From positions 1-64,000 of the forward strand of contig CALFVF010000029.1 in the NCBI GenBank assembly GCA_937928735.1: a stretch of 64,000 nucleotides of DNA, in the 5' to 3' direction. The position numbers and the translations under genes are program-made. Origin of the DNA: an uncultured Verrucomicrobiales bacterium. GTDB lineage: Bacteria > Verrucomicrobiota > Verrucomicrobiia > Verrucomicrobiales > Akkermansiaceae. Positions 16,878-26,805 of this stretch are shown piece by piece. The notes below the pieces were generated by a model. It was not told where the DNA came from, did not search any database, and saw only the letters and a list, made by a program, of their open reading frames with translations. Every line of letters begins with the position of its first letter. The first letter of the stretch is position 1.

Positions 16878-18803
16878 ATGAGTGATTCTCTAAAGCATGA
16901 GTGTGGTATTGCTGTGGTGCGACTGCGCAAGCCTATGGCGTATTATTTGGATAAATACGGTACAACATTATGGGGCTTTAATAAATTATTTCTCCTCATG
17001 GAGAAGCAGCATAATCGAGGTCAAGACGGTATAGGCATTGGCTGCTGTAAGCTCGATATGCCCATAGGTCAGCCCTATATTAATCGCCGTAGAGACTCAG
17101 AAAAGGACTCGTTGGCGAATGTTTTTCATGAGGAAATGCACGCGTATAATGAGATGGTGCGCACTGGGAGCGTGGATCCTGCAGATTCTGTTAGTGTGAA
17201 GAATAAGTTTGATTTTGGTGGAGAAATTCTCATGGGACATTTGCGCTATGGTACCTCTGGGGAATTTGCGACGAGTTCGTGCCACCCCTACTTGCGCCGC
17301 AGTAATTGGCCAACTCGCACGCTAATGGTGCAGGGGAATTTTAACATGACCAATGCCGGTAACCTCAATGAGAAATTAATAGAAAGAGGCCAGCACCCAG
17401 TCTTTGGGACAGATACTCAGACAGTCTTGGAGGAAATTGGTTTTCACCTCGATGAGGCGCATACGGATCTCTATCACACGCTGAGGGACTCAGGTGTGGA
17501 GGGAAGGGAAATACCGAAGAAAATTTCTGAACAAATGGATTTGTTAGAAATTCTTAAGGAATCAGGTAAGGCCTGGGATGGTGGCTATGCTATCTGTGGT
17601 ATTGTTGGGCATGGAGATATCTTTGTACTGCGTGATCCACGGGGTATTAGGCCTTGTCACATGTACATCGATGATGAGGTGATTGCCTTTGCCTCGGAGC
17701 GAGTCCCACTAATGACAGTCTTTGAGGCAGACAAAAGCCAAGTAGAGGAGCTCGCACCTGGTTCAGTGAGTATTGTTAAAAAGAATGGAGAAATACGTCA
17801 CGAGAGCTTCGCGCCTAAGGAAGCGTTTACTCCGTGTTCTTTTGAGAGAATTTATTTCTCAAGAGGGAATGACCCTTCCATTTATAAAGAGCGTAAAGCC
17901 ATGGGAGCGGCTCTTGTGCCACAGATTATAGACGCCATGGGCAGTGACTTTGATCAGGCCGTCTTTTCCTTTATTCCAAATACCGCAGAGACAGCATACT
18001 ATGGCCTCATGGATGGCCTCAGAGTCTATCGCCGCAAGCAGGTGAATACAAAGATTCTTGAAATGTCTGAGAAAGGTGAGCTCTCTGCTGAGTCACTGGA
18101 TTCTCTCGTGATGCGTGGCTGGCCTAGAGGGGAGAAAATCGCGCACAAGGATATTAAGATGCGCACCTTTATTTCTCAAGAAAGTGATCGCGATAAGCTC
18201 GTGTCTCACGTCTATGATATTACCTATGATGTGGTGAATCCAGAGGATGATCTGATTGTGTTAGACGATTCGATTGTACGTGGCACGACACTGAAGAAAT
18301 CTATTCTTAAAATCCTTGGCCGCACAAATCCCAAGAAAATTATCATTTGCTCAACAGCCCCGCAGATTCGCTACCCTGACTGCTACGGGATTGACATGTC
18401 TGAGCTGGGTAAATTCATCGCCTTCCAGGCGGCTGTTGCCCTGCATCGTCGTGCAGGTGCTCAGAGTTTACTAGATGAAATCTACGCGGACTGTAAGGCT
18501 GAGTTGAAGAAGCCAGCGTGCGAGCAGGTGAATCAGGTGAAGCGCGTGTACGAAGATTTCACACCTGAGGAAGTGTCCGCTGAAATCAGTCAGATGGTGA
18601 CACCTCAAGAAAGCAGCTGGAAAGGTGAAGTGGAGGTGATCTTCCAGACGATCGAAGATCTCCATACAGCGATTTCGGGGCCTTGTGGAGACTGGTACTT
18701 TACGGGGAATTATCCCACTCCTGGTGGCCAAGCCACCGTGAATCTAGCTTACGTGAACTGGTATGAGGGAGTGAATGGCCGTTCCTATGATCTGCCGATG
18801 TAG
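16878..18803 (+). CDS. purF: amidophosphoribosyltransferase, long form
   Basis: A 641-residue class II glutamine amidotransferase fused to a phosphoribosyltransferase domain. It catalyses the first step of purine synthesis (PRPP + Gln to phosphoribosylamine). The nucleophile is expected to be Cys9 (MSDSLKHECGIAVV) after removal of a short propeptide. Glutaminase blocks include MGHLRYGTSG, QGNFNMTNAG and VLRDPRGIRPCHMYI. The PRPP-binding site is DDLIVLDDSIVRGTTLKKS. It is about 130 residues longer than E. coli PurF, with inserts around residues 70-115 and an extended C-terminus. Long forms of this kind are known in Bacteroidota and relatives. It follows purM. Confidence 0.92.
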   Translation: MSDSLKHECGIAVVRLRKPMAYYLDKYGTTLWGFNKLFLLMEKQHNRGQDGIGIGCCKLDMPIGQPYINRRRDSEKDSLANVFHEEMHAYNEMVRTGSVDPADSVSVKNKFDFGGEILMGHLRYGTSGEFATSSCHPYLRRSNWPTRTLMVQGNFNMTNAGNLNEKLIERGQHPVFGTDTQTVLEEIGFHLDEAHTDLYHTLRDSGVEGREIPKKISEQMDLLEILKESGKAWDGGYAICGIVGHGDIFVLRDPRGIRPCHMYIDDEVIAFASERVPLMTVFEADKSQVEELAPGSVSIVKKNGEIRHESFAPKEAFTPCSFERIYFSRGNDPSIYKERKAMGAALVPQIIDAMGSDFDQAVFSFIPNTAETAYYGLMDGLRVYRRKQVNTKILEMSEKGELSAESLDSLVMRGWPRGEKIAHKDIKMRTFISQESDRDKLVSHVYDITYDVVNPEDDLIVLDDSIVRGTTLKKSILKILGRTNPKKIIICSTAPQIRYPDCYGIDMSELGKFIAFQAAVALHRRAGAQSLLDEIYADCKAELKKPACEQVNQVKRVYEDFTPEEVSAEISQMVTPQESSWKGEVEVIFQTIEDLHTAISGPCGDWYFTGNYPTPGGQATVNLAYVNWYEGVNGRSYDLPM

Positions 18804-18866
18804 GTAGGGTCAATAGCAGGCATGGTGGTGGCAGTCGTGCTCTGTACACGCATGAAATAGGAGGCG

Positions 18867-18898
18867 TGCCAAATTATTGGCATGATCTCTTGGCATGT
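18867..18898. promoter_or_regulatory. TTGGCA palindrome and repeat upstream of fumarase
   Basis: TGCCAA (18867-18872), ATTA, TTGGCA (18877-18882) is a perfect palindrome. TTGGCATG then recurs five bases later at 18891-18898, giving three related half-sites 27-58 bp before the fumarase ATG. It could be an operator; the bound factor is unknown. Confidence 0.35.
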
Positions 18899-18924
18899 TA
18901 GCTGACTTAAAGTAGCCTGCCACC

Positions 18925-20556
18925 ATGAGTGAGAAGCCATTTCATTTCCAGAAGCCCTTTCCTCTTGGTGAGGATAAGACGGAGTACGAACTCCTGTGCC
19001 AAGAGGGTGTATCAACGAGTACTTTCCAAGGAGTAGAGATACTCCAAGTGTCTTCTGAAGCTCTCACGAAACTCGCCAATGAGGCGACGAAGGCGATTTC
19101 TTTTATGCTTCGACCTGCCCACTTAAAACAAGTTGCGGCGATTCTTGAGGATGATGAGGCGAGTGATAATGATAGAATGGTCGCTCTCACACTGCTGAGA
19201 AACGCAGAGATAGCAGCTCGTGGAATCTTGCCTACTTGTCAAGATACGGGGACGGCAATTGTAATGGGAAAGAAGGGGCAGCAGGTCTGGACGAACTGTC
19301 AAGATGAAGAAGCTCTCTCAGAGGGGATTTATAAAACCTACACAGAAGAAAACCTCCGCTATTCCCAAACAGTCCCTCTGAATATGTATGAAGAGGTGAA
19401 CTCGAAAACAAACTTACCGGCCCAGATTGACCTCTATGCCACACAGGGGAGTTGCTACGAGTTTTTGTTTATCGCGAAGGGTGGGGGATCAGCCAATAAG
19501 ACATTTCTCTTTCAAGAAACAAAAGCCTTGCTGAACCCGGAGCGCCTGAAGGCATTCTGTGTGGAGAAAATGTCATCACTTGGTACTTCTGCTTGCCCGC
19601 CCTATCACCTCGTTTTTGTGATTGGAGGTACTTCCGCAGAAATGAACCTGAAAACTGTCAAACTCGCTTCGACTAAATACTACGATGCCTTACCAACTGA
19701 GGGGAATGAGCATGGGCAGGCATTTCGTGATGTTGTGTTAGAAGAGGAGTTACTTCAGCTCGCTAGAGAGGTGGGTATCGGTGCTCAGTTTGGAGGCAAG
19801 TACTTGGCACTGGATGTGCGGGTGGTGCGCTTGCCCCGTCACGGGGCTTCGTGCCCTGTGGGGCTTGGTGTTTCCTGTTCGGCAGATCGGCAAGTGAAGG
19901 CAAAAATCACCAAAGAAGGGATCTTTCTAGAAACTCTCGAAAAAGACCCAGGCCACTATATCCCTGAGAAGTACAGAGACTGGAAATTTAAGGGAGTCGA
20001 AATCGACTTAAACCAAGGTATGGCAAAGACCTTGGAGGCTCTGAGTAAATACCCAGTGACCACAGCACTCTCGCTGAGTGGCACAATCATAGTCGCTCGC
20101 GATATTGCACACGCGAAGCTACGAGAAATGATAGAATCTGGAAGCGAGCTGCCAGATTACGTGAAAGACTACCCGATCTACTATGCAGGGCCCGCAAAGA
20201 CGCCCACAGGTATGGCATCGGGATCTTTTGGCCCTACCACGGCAGGTCGCATGGATGGCTATGTGGATTTGTTCCAGCAGCATGGTGGCTCTATGGTGAT
20301 GCTGGCGAAGGGGAATCGCTCTCAGCAAGTGACAGATGCCTGCAAGAAGCACGGAGGTTTCTATCTAGGCTCGATTGGTGGGCCCGCAGCAATTCTTGCG
20401 CAGAATCATATCAAGCATGTCGAAGTCGTGGATTTCCCGGAATTAGGGATGGAAGCGGTTTGGAAAATAGAGGTGAAGGACTTCCCCGCGTTTATTCTCG
20501 TGGATGATAAAGGGAATGATTTTTTCCAGAATATCGGATGCGTTGCCTGTAAGTAG
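18925..20556 (+). CDS. fumA: class I fumarate hydratase (iron-sulfur)
   Basis: A 543-residue class I fumarase, the oxygen-sensitive 4Fe-4S type that interconverts fumarate and malate in the TCA cycle. Visible blocks are the Cys-containing [21 protein letters not shown], the alpha-domain [19 protein letters not shown], and the [20 protein letters not shown] segment. The beta domain contains [36 protein letters not shown] and [20 protein letters not shown]. Cys residues at CQDTG, TSACPP and CPVGLGVSC could supply the cluster ligands. Length is typical. Together with malate:quinone oxidoreductase (29.9 kb), it supplies two consecutive TCA steps in the window. Confidence 0.95.
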   Translation: MSEKPFHFQKPFPLGEDKTEYELLCQEGVSTSTFQGVEILQVSSEALTKLANEATKAISFMLRPAHLKQVAAILEDDEASDNDRMVALTLLRNAEIAARGILPTCQDTGTAIVMGKKGQQVWTNCQDEEALSEGIYKTYTEENLRYSQTVPLNMYEEVNSKTNLPAQIDLYATQGSCYEFLFIAKGGGSANKTFLFQETKALLNPERLKAFCVEKMSSLGTSACPPYHLVFVIGGTSAEMNLKTVKLASTKYYDALPTEGNEHGQAFRDVVLEEELLQLAREVGIGAQFGGKYLALDVRVVRLPRHGASCPVGLGVSCSADRQVKAKITKEGIFLETLEKDPGHYIPEKYRDWKFKGVEIDLNQGMAKTLEALSKYPVTTALSLSGTIIVARDIAHAKLREMIESGSELPDYVKDYPIYYAGPAKTPTGMASGSFGPTTAGRMDGYVDLFQQHGGSMVMLAKGNRSQQVTDACKKHGGFYLGSIGGPAAILAQNHIKHVEVVDFPELGMEAVWKIEVKDFPAFILVDDKGNDFFQNIGCVACK

Positions 20557-20564
20557 TGGATGAG

Positions 20565-20593
20565 AAAAAATAGGGGCGTTTTAGACGCCTCGT
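20565..20593 (-). terminator. intrinsic terminator for queE
   Basis: Read on the minus strand, GAGGCGT, a 5-base loop and ACGCCCC form a stem (one G-T pair), followed by TATTTTTT. It overlaps the queE stop codon and lies just past the convergent fumarase gene. Confidence 0.7.
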
Positions 20594-21339
20594 TTGCTCC
20601 CCCAGAGTTGGACGTGAAGTCTGTCTGAGAAGCGTAGTCCCTGATCGCGACAGATATCAGCTAACCATAATCTGCGCTCGTGGAGCTGCTGGGGTGTTCT
20701 CCCCTCAGGCATGAGGAGGATACGTCGGCGATCTAGCTGGTTTTCTGTGATGATTTCTTTGACCTCATTGAGGTCTTGTTCTGTCTGGACGACAAATTTA
20801 AACCATGCTTTTTGGCTGTCCCGGAACCACTGAAGTGCCTTCTTCTGATAGCGTAGATCTTTTGAGTTATTTGAATTCGATAACTTAGGGGAGACATTGT
20901 ATTGTCCGCAGAGTGTGTCGAGTGTCTCAGAGGGTATTTTTGTGCCGTTTGTTTCCACCTCGATAGTAAAGCGGCGGCCTTGATCTCTCATGAAATGGAG
21001 GAGCTCGATCCATCCGTCTTGCTGGAGAAGGGGCTCTCCACCAGTGAGCACGAGATGGTCACAGGGATAGGTGCTGAGGATATCAAAAATTTCTTTTGGA
21101 GTCAGCTCGATGATACAGTTAGCCTTCTCGTGCTTTTGATAACCTACAGAGCTGTCGTTATCGTGCGACCAAGGTGTGTTTTCCCAGTTCCAAGTGTAAT
21201 CTGTATCACACCACGTGCAGTGTAGATTGCACAAACTGGAGCGAATGAAAATCGCAGGCATCCCTGTATTGGTGCCCTCTCCCTGGAGGGTGTGAAATAT
21301 TTCAGCTGTGCCGTTGAGCTTCGCAAGTTTTAAGGACAT
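20581..21339 (-). CDS. queE: 7-carboxy-7-deazaguanine synthase
   Basis: A 252-residue radical SAM enzyme that makes 7-carboxy-7-deazaguanine from carboxytetrahydropterin in the queuosine/preQ0 pathway. The cluster-binding motif CNLHCTWCDTDYTW at residues about 37-50 has the CxxxCxxC ligands. FHTLQGEGTNTGMPAIFIR precedes it. SAM-binding segments LVLTGGEPLLQQDG and TIEVETNGTKIP follow. An insert after the cluster motif (about 51-75) is longer than in minimal QueE. No other que genes are adjacent. It is preceded on the same strand by a TMEM220-like gene 81 bp upstream. Confidence 0.93.
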   Translation of the reverse strand: MSLKLAKLNGTAEIFHTLQGEGTNTGMPAIFIRSSLCNLHCTWCDTDYTWNWENTPWSHDNDSSVGYQKHEKANCIIELTPKEIFDILSTYPCDHLVLTGGEPLLQQDGWIELLHFMRDQGRRFTIEVETNGTKIPSETLDTLCGQYNVSPKLSNSNNSKDLRYQKKALQWFRDSQKAWFKFVVQTEQDLNEVKEIITENQLDRRRILLMPEGRTPQQLHERRLWLADICRDQGLRFSDRLHVQLWGSKRGV

Positions 21340-21420
21340 AGAGGTGGTGGTGTGAATGTTCTCTCGACTTACAAAAAATAGGTTATTGGAGTGTGAACTA
21401 CACTCGGGCTACTGGGGGAG

Positions 21421-21807
21421 TCAGCAGGAGAAGTCTTTTTCTTTGCGGGCTTGATGCGTACAGTGAGCAGAGCGCAAGTAGAGAACAGTGTACCAAATAA
21501 AGAGAATGAGGAGGCCACCTGTTTCATTGGCGGCAGGATTTTTGTCATTCAAAAAAACATTACCAGTCCACTCAATGTAAGGGAAGCGAACTAAAGCGAG
21601 AGCGAAAGTCAGGAGCATGGCACTGAAGTAGATGAAACTTGGAAGGGGACGCAGTGCAGAGAATAAAGTAATAAGGGACGTCAGACTATAGCCCATAATC
21701 CACAGATAGGTGACTGTTTGATTTGTGTCGTACTGGGTGATGTCGTTACGCTGCCAGAAGGCAAAACAGCCAAAGAGAAGACCTAGAATAATACAGAGAA
21801 TTTTCAT
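21421..21807 (-). CDS. TMEM220-family membrane protein
   Basis: A 128-residue integral membrane protein with about four helices. It matches the small TMEM220 family: an N-terminal MKILCIILGLLFGCFAFWQRND, a central region with AMLLTFALALVRFP, and the conserved acidic/Asn segment NETGGLLILFIW before the last helix. The start at 21807 is chosen because the 18 extra residues of the longer frame break the membrane N-terminus. Function is not established. It is divergent from the ammonium transporter gene across a 286-bp region. Confidence 0.7.
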   Translation of the reverse strand: MKILCIILGLLFGCFAFWQRNDITQYDTNQTVTYLWIMGYSLTSLITLFSALRPLPSFIYFSAMLLTFALALVRFPYIEWTGNVFLNDKNPAANETGGLLILFIWYTVLYLRSAHCTHQARKEKDFSC

Positions 21808-21889
21808 GGGGAAAAAGTTTTCGAGAAAAAAGATGGGGTGTTTTTTTGAGCTGTTCAACACATTTTCACGCTAAAATAGGATCTTTTTA

Positions 21890-21926
21890 GAATATTTCAG
21901 AAACTATTTAAATTTCAGAAATATTC
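21890..21926. promoter_or_regulatory. 9-bp inverted repeat in the TMEM220/amt intergenic region
   Basis: GAATATTTC (21890-21898) and GAAATATTC (21918-21926) are perfectly complementary across 19 bases, which hold a second TTTCAGAAA direct repeat. The stretch is very AT-rich and lies about 170 bp before the amt start, so it may be an operator. Downstream, TTGACA at 21969 with CTAAAA 17 bases later is a weak promoter candidate for amt. CTATCAA (22004-22010) and TTGATAG (22038-22044) form another 7-bp inverted repeat in the leader. Confidence 0.4.
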
Positions 21927-22093
21927 ATATTTTTATAGCAAAAAAATAGATCTAAGGTGTGATAAGTGTTGACATAGTGAATCTTTAGAACCTAAAAGCC
22001 CATCTATCAATTCACCAATGCTCTTAAAACAGCTTAGTTGATAGACCTCCTAACCCTTCCATAATACTCCTAACAGACACCCTCAATACACTT

Positions 22094-23473
22094 ATGAAAA
22101 CCTCCAAGCTGCTACTAGGTGCACTAGTAGCCCTTACCCCCGCTTTACTACAAGCAGCTCCCGACACCGTAGCGGACACAGCTATTACAGTTAATTCAGA
22201 TCAGATCGACACCTTTTTCCTGATTATCGCAGGAGCTATGGTGTTTCTCATGCAGCCCGGCTTCCTGCTTGTTGAGCTTGGCCTGTCTCGCTCTAAGAAT
22301 GCGCTTAATATTGTGATGAAAAACGTGGTGGACGTCTGTGTCGCCATGTTGACTTATTTCTTGATTGGCTTTGGCCTTATGTTTGCCAATGGAAACGGCT
22401 TTATTGGCATGAATTTCCAGTGGCTCTCCTCCCTAGACGTTCCTGATAAATTCTGGGCATTTTGGTTTTTCCAAGCTGCCTTTGTAGGAGCGGTATCCAC
22501 CATTGCCTCTGGAGCCATGGCTGAGCGTACTCGTTTCCAAGGTTACATTATTTACACTGTGGTACTCTCTGCGATCATTTACCCGATTACAGCACATTGG
22601 TCATGGGGTGGACTTGCAGAAGGTATGGTAGAAGGTTTTGGAGGTTCTAAAGGCTTCTTAGCTGAGATGAACTTTGTTGACTTCGCTGGTTCCACAGTGG
22701 TTCACAGTGTTGGTGGTGCTGCAGCACTCGCGGGCATTATTGTGCTAGGGCCTCGCAAGGGTCGCTTTGATGAAAATGGAAACCCTGTGATGATTGTGGG
22801 TCATAATATGCCACTTGTAGCCTTAGGAGTTCTAATGCTCTGGTTTGGCTGGATTGGCTTTAATGCTGGCTCTATGCTCGGAGTGAGTGAGGGTATCGGC
22901 CTTGTGCTCATCAACACGATGCTCTCAGCTGGTGTCGGTGGATTATTCGCGATGGCGGTATACTGGGTGCTACACGGCAGACCTGACCCTGGTCTTGTGC
23001 TGAACGGTGTGCTCGGTGGTCTTGTAGCGATCACGGCATGCTGTAATGTCGTCTCTCCTATGTCTGCCATCTTTATTGGTGCAGTTGGAGGTGTGATCTC
23101 AGCATTGGGAGCAGATCTACTACTCAAGTTTAAACTAGACGATGTGGCTGGAGCGGTGCCCGTGCACTTAATGAACGGAATCTGGGGAACCCTCTGTGTG
23201 GCCCTATTCCATAGTGATGGTTTTAGTGTCAGCTCATTTGTGGCTCAGTTATCTGGTTCTGCTATTGTTGTAAGTTCCGCATTTGTTCTCTGTTTCATTA
23301 CCTTTAAGATCATTGATAAAACAATTGGTCTGAGAGCAACGGATGAAGAGCAGGATGTAGGCCTAGATTTCTCAGAGCACGCGGCGAATGCGTATCCAGA
23401 TTTCGCCTCTCCTAATATAGAAGATGCAGATGCCGGTCTAGAAGACTTTGGCTTCGATGACGAAGATGTGTAA
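22094..23473 (+). CDS. amt: ammonium transporter (Amt family)
   Basis: A 459-residue inner-membrane ammonium channel with a signal peptide (LLLGALVALTPALLQA) and eleven expected helices. Conserved features are FFLIIAGAMVFLMQPGFLLVELG, the two pore histidines in FAGSTVVHSVGGAAALAG and AGAVPVHLMNGIWGTL, and ASGAMAERTRFQGYI. The cytoplasmic tail is strongly acidic (ending EDADAGLEDFGFDDEDV) and longer than in E. coli AmtB. No glnK/PII gene is adjacent, which is the usual arrangement. A Ser/Thr kinase gene follows 92 bp downstream. The leader contains repeats noted separately. Confidence 0.95.
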   Translation: MKTSKLLLGALVALTPALLQAAPDTVADTAITVNSDQIDTFFLIIAGAMVFLMQPGFLLVELGLSRSKNALNIVMKNVVDVCVAMLTYFLIGFGLMFANGNGFIGMNFQWLSSLDVPDKFWAFWFFQAAFVGAVSTIASGAMAERTRFQGYIIYTVVLSAIIYPITAHWSWGGLAEGMVEGFGGSKGFLAEMNFVDFAGSTVVHSVGGAAALAGIIVLGPRKGRFDENGNPVMIVGHNMPLVALGVLMLWFGWIGFNAGSMLGVSEGIGLVLINTMLSAGVGGLFAMAVYWVLHGRPDPGLVLNGVLGGLVAITACCNVVSPMSAIFIGAVGGVISALGADLLLKFKLDDVAGAVPVHLMNGIWGTLCVALFHSDGFSVSSFVAQLSGSAIVVSSAFVLCFITFKIIDKTIGLRATDEEQDVGLDFSEHAANAYPDFASPNIEDADAGLEDFGFDDEDV

Positions 23474-23565
23474 GCATCACTAATCTCCTAGTTAAATTGT
23501 GCTTTAGTCTCTCTTTTGAGAATGCTATAGCTAGATTATAATAACCCCCCTTACCTCCTCCTTCT

Positions 23566-24738
23566 ATGGATCAAAAATTTCTTAACACGGGTAGTGTCGT
23601 TAGTGATCGCTATGAGATTATTAACGAAATAGCACATACCGAGCTCAGTGCTGTGTACTTAGCTCAAGATAAGCGTCTGAATAGAAACGTGGCACTCAAG
23701 CACGTTTTTAAAAAGAAGCCAACAGACGATTTTACATCTCTGATTAGAGAAGCGCATGTGCTCTCTACCATGTCGCATGCAAATATACTCACCGTGTATG
23801 ACTGCACGAATGATGATAAGGGAACTTATATTATCTCAGAGTACTTAGATGGTCAGACACTTGAGCAGTATGTGAAAGACAAGGAGATGAGCCTGCGCGA
23901 GTTTGTCTCTATTGCGAAACAAATGGTACTTGGTCTCTCAGAGGCACATCAGCAGGGTGTTATTCACGGTGACCTAAAGCCCAATAATATCATTATTCTC
24001 ACTCGGTCAGATGGGCGCAAGCAAGTGAAGTTGCTTGATTTTGGACTCTCTCGTGTGACGACAGGTGATGTGGAAGATGATGGGTCATCTAACATGCAGG
24101 GTTCCGCCTACTTCATGTCACCAGAAGAGTTTAATGGAGCACCCAAGAGTGTCAGCTCAGACATTTATTCGATGGGATGCCTCTGCTATTACGCGGTGAC
24201 TGGACGCTATCCTTTTGAGGGGGATAATTCGATGCAGATTATGGCTGCACATATTCAACATAAACTGCATCCCCCGATATTTCATAGGCCAGATCTGGAT
24301 GATTTGTTTAATCAGTGGATGATGTGGATGATGAATCTAAATCCAGATTCACGCCCAGCTTCTGCGGAAGAAGCTCTAGATACACTGCGTCGCTGCATTG
24401 CCGAAATTGATGAAATAAACCGCCAGAAAGGCGTGCAAAAATCAATGTTGGCGACAGCTCCTCAGCAAACTGTTTCTGGTGATGCTAAATTGCGAACCAG
24501 GGACATGGGCTGGATCGGGCTACGAAATCACGCGATTCGCTCTCTCGCTAAGCTGGTGAGCAAACAACAAGCGGCAGCGTTTATGGTGAAGACGATGGAG
24601 AAGCACGGCTACCAGAAGAATCAAGATGTTCCCAGAGAGTTGTGGAGATTAGTCATTACAGATTATTTCGCGCATAACCCCAATCGCAGTAAGCAGGCGG
24701 CAATGCTAAAGGAAACTGAGAAATTCTTTCAGCAGTAA
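23566..24738 (+). CDS. Ser/Thr protein kinase with degenerate glycine loop
   Basis: A 390-residue Hanks-type kinase without a membrane segment. The catalytic Lys45 is in NVALKHVFKK, the catalytic loop is HGDLKPNN (Asp136, Asn141) and the metal-binding DFG is at 158-160. The activation segment ends in SPEEF rather than APE. Two oddities stand out: the ATP loop EIAHTELSAVYLA lacks the usual glycines, and HRD has become HGD, so activity may be weak. Residues about 280-390 form an unrecognised helical C-terminal domain. It follows amt in the same direction, but co-transcription is uncertain. Confidence 0.88.
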   Translation: MDQKFLNTGSVVSDRYEIINEIAHTELSAVYLAQDKRLNRNVALKHVFKKKPTDDFTSLIREAHVLSTMSHANILTVYDCTNDDKGTYIISEYLDGQTLEQYVKDKEMSLREFVSIAKQMVLGLSEAHQQGVIHGDLKPNNIIILTRSDGRKQVKLLDFGLSRVTTGDVEDDGSSNMQGSAYFMSPEEFNGAPKSVSSDIYSMGCLCYYAVTGRYPFEGDNSMQIMAAHIQHKLHPPIFHRPDLDDLFNQWMMWMMNLNPDSRPASAEEALDTLRRCIAEIDEINRQKGVQKSMLATAPQQTVSGDAKLRTRDMGWIGLRNHAIRSLAKLVSKQQAAAFMVKTMEKHGYQKNQDVPRELWRLVITDYFAHNPNRSKQAAMLKETEKFFQQ

Positions 24739-24780
24739 GGCTGATCATGGAGAGATAAGGAAGGCTGACCGAGGTGTGAT

Positions 24781-26805
24781 TCACCAAGACTGAACCTGCC
24801 ACTCCTCCATGAGCTCTTCTGAGCAGTCTTCGAGGAATCTGGAGGGTGTTTGGAGGATGTCTCCTGTATAACTTTTGGGGTTCATCATCGGATAAGTCAT
24901 GTAGAGCTGGTCTTTGGCTCTTGTGATGGCGACATAGAAGAGGCGGCGTTCTTCCTCAAGTTGTTCGAGATCTTCTGATTCTAGCACGCGTGCATTCGGA
25001 AACATTCCGTCTGTAAGCCATATGAGAAAGACGACTTTCCACTCCAGTCCCTTTGCTTGGTGAATAGAGGAGAGGGTGACGCCTTTTTCTTCTTCCTGTT
25101 GTTTTTGTTTGTTCGTGGTGGTGTCCATACCATCGACACCACCTAAGAGGGCGAGCTGGGAGAGGAATTCTTCGACATTGTTATAGCGCTCAGCATAGGC
25201 TTGGAGCTGTTCGATATCTTGACGGCGATTATCATAGTTATCGAAAGCACCGCGCATGTAATCATCATACACACCGTGGAAGATACTATAGATCATGTCA
25301 GAAGGACGAGCGTAGTCGTCTGAGGTGACGAGCTCATCAAGTGTGTGACAGAGCTGCTCCCAGTGCTGTTTGGCTTTTGCAGGGGCTTTGAATTTCAGAA
25401 GGGTGTTAGAAAATGATTTTGGTGCGGATTCGAGATTGTAGCCAGGGCTCGCACGCCAGCTCTCCCAGAGCTTTAGGGCACTCGCGGGGCCGAGTCCTGG
25501 AAGAAGAAGTGCCATGCGCTGGAAGCTCACTTCATCTTTAGGATTTACCGCAAATCGAATCCACGCGCAGATATCTTTGATGTGAGCTTGCTCAAAGAAG
25601 CGCAGACCTGAGGTGATGTGGAAGGGAATGGAGCGCGTGGTGAGCTCCATCTGCACTTCCATGCTCTGGTAGTGTGCTCGGTAGAGAATGGCGATGTCTT
25701 CGAGTTCCACGCCTTGGTCTCTGAGTTCGAGAATACGCTGTGCGAGGAAGTCTGCTTGCGCACTTGGATGATCTATGGAGACGAGAACCGGGAGGTGTTT
25801 CTCTGTCGGGCGAACAGCCTTGAGTTCCTTGTGAAACTGCTCGGTGTTGGCTTTGATCGCCTCGTTAGAGAGTGCGAGGATTTCGGGGCTAGAGCGGTAG
25901 TTTTGCTCGATTTTAAAGACATTGGCCTTTGGGTAGCGAATCGGGAAGTCGAGGATGTTTTTCATATCCGCCCCACGCCAGGAGTAGATGGACTGCGCGT
26001 CATCTCCGACAACCATGAGAGAGCCTTGATCTCCGACCAGAATGTCGATGAGCTGGCACTGAACTGTGTTTGTATCCTGATATTCGTCGACTAGGATATG
26101 GCGGAACTTCTTCTGATAGAGAGCTCTTAGGTCTTCGTTATCTTCAAGGACTTTGAGTGTGAGAAGCAGTAAGTCATCAAAGTCCATGGAGTTCGTCTCG
26201 AGTTTCTTTTTGTGATAGCTCGTCTGGATACGATTTATGTCATCATACCAGTCCATGAGGTAGGGGTAACTAGCATCTAAGATATCATGCAAGCTAGCGC
26301 CTGTGTTTTCAATGAGGCTAAAAATAGACGCTAAGACATCGGGCTTTGGGAAGCGGCGCTGTTTGGTGTCGATCTTCTGTGCTTTGATAATGGTCTTTAG
26401 TAGAGCTTTCTGATCATCCCGATCCATGATGGAGAAGGAGCGCGTGTAGCCGAGTTCATCCGCGTGTCGACGTAGGAGTTTATTGCCAATGGAGTGGAAC
26501 GTTCCCGCCCAGAGATCATCGGTATTGCGTTTTACGAGCTCAGAGACGCGCTCCTGCATTTCTCTGGAGGCCTTATTGGTGAATGTGAGAAGGAGAATGT
26601 TCTTAGGCTCAACTCCTTGATCCAGTAGGTAGGCGACTCGGTAGGTGAGAGTGCGAGTTTTCCCAGATCCTGCACCAGCGATGACAAGCGCGTGGCCGGG
26701 AGGGGAGGTGACGGCAGCTGCCTGCTGGGGATTTAGTTCTGCGGTGTAGTTAATGCCACTGGTGGCTTGCTCAGAGGAGCGATGTAGTTTGTATTCTCTC
26801 GCCAT
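24781..26805 (-). CDS. UvrD/PcrA/Rep-type DNA helicase
   Basis: A 674-residue superfamily 1A 3'-5' helicase for DNA repair or replication restart. Motifs in order are the Q-motif AELNPQQAAAV, Walker A IAGAGSGKTRTL, TFTNKASREMQERV, GTFHSIGNKLLRR, the DEYQDTN box HILVDEYQDTNTVQ, VVGDDAQSIYSWRGA, IEQNYRSSPEIL, the late VTLSSIHQAKGLEWKVVFL, and ERRLFYVAITRAK. The long frame begins at 26982, but its first 59 residues lack any family match and would overlap the divergent HAD gene. ATG 26805 is preferred. Length is close to PcrA, with a shortened C-terminus. Confidence 0.95.
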   Translation of the reverse strand: MAREYKLHRSSEQATSGINYTAELNPQQAAAVTSPPGHALVIAGAGSGKTRTLTYRVAYLLDQGVEPKNILLLTFTNKASREMQERVSELVKRNTDDLWAGTFHSIGNKLLRRHADELGYTRSFSIMDRDDQKALLKTIIKAQKIDTKQRRFPKPDVLASIFSLIENTGASLHDILDASYPYLMDWYDDINRIQTSYHKKKLETNSMDFDDLLLLTLKVLEDNEDLRALYQKKFRHILVDEYQDTNTVQCQLIDILVGDQGSLMVVGDDAQSIYSWRGADMKNILDFPIRYPKANVFKIEQNYRSSPEILALSNEAIKANTEQFHKELKAVRPTEKHLPVLVSIDHPSAQADFLAQRILELRDQGVELEDIAILYRAHYQSMEVQMELTTRSIPFHITSGLRFFEQAHIKDICAWIRFAVNPKDEVSFQRMALLLPGLGPASALKLWESWRASPGYNLESAPKSFSNTLLKFKAPAKAKQHWEQLCHTLDELVTSDDYARPSDMIYSIFHGVYDDYMRGAFDNYDNRRQDIEQLQAYAERYNNVEEFLSQLALLGGVDGMDTTTNKQKQQEEEKGVTLSSIHQAKGLEWKVVFLIWLTDGMFPNARVLESEDLEQLEEERRLFYVAITRAKDQLYMTYPMMNPKSYTGDILQTPSRFLEDCSEELMEEWQVQSW

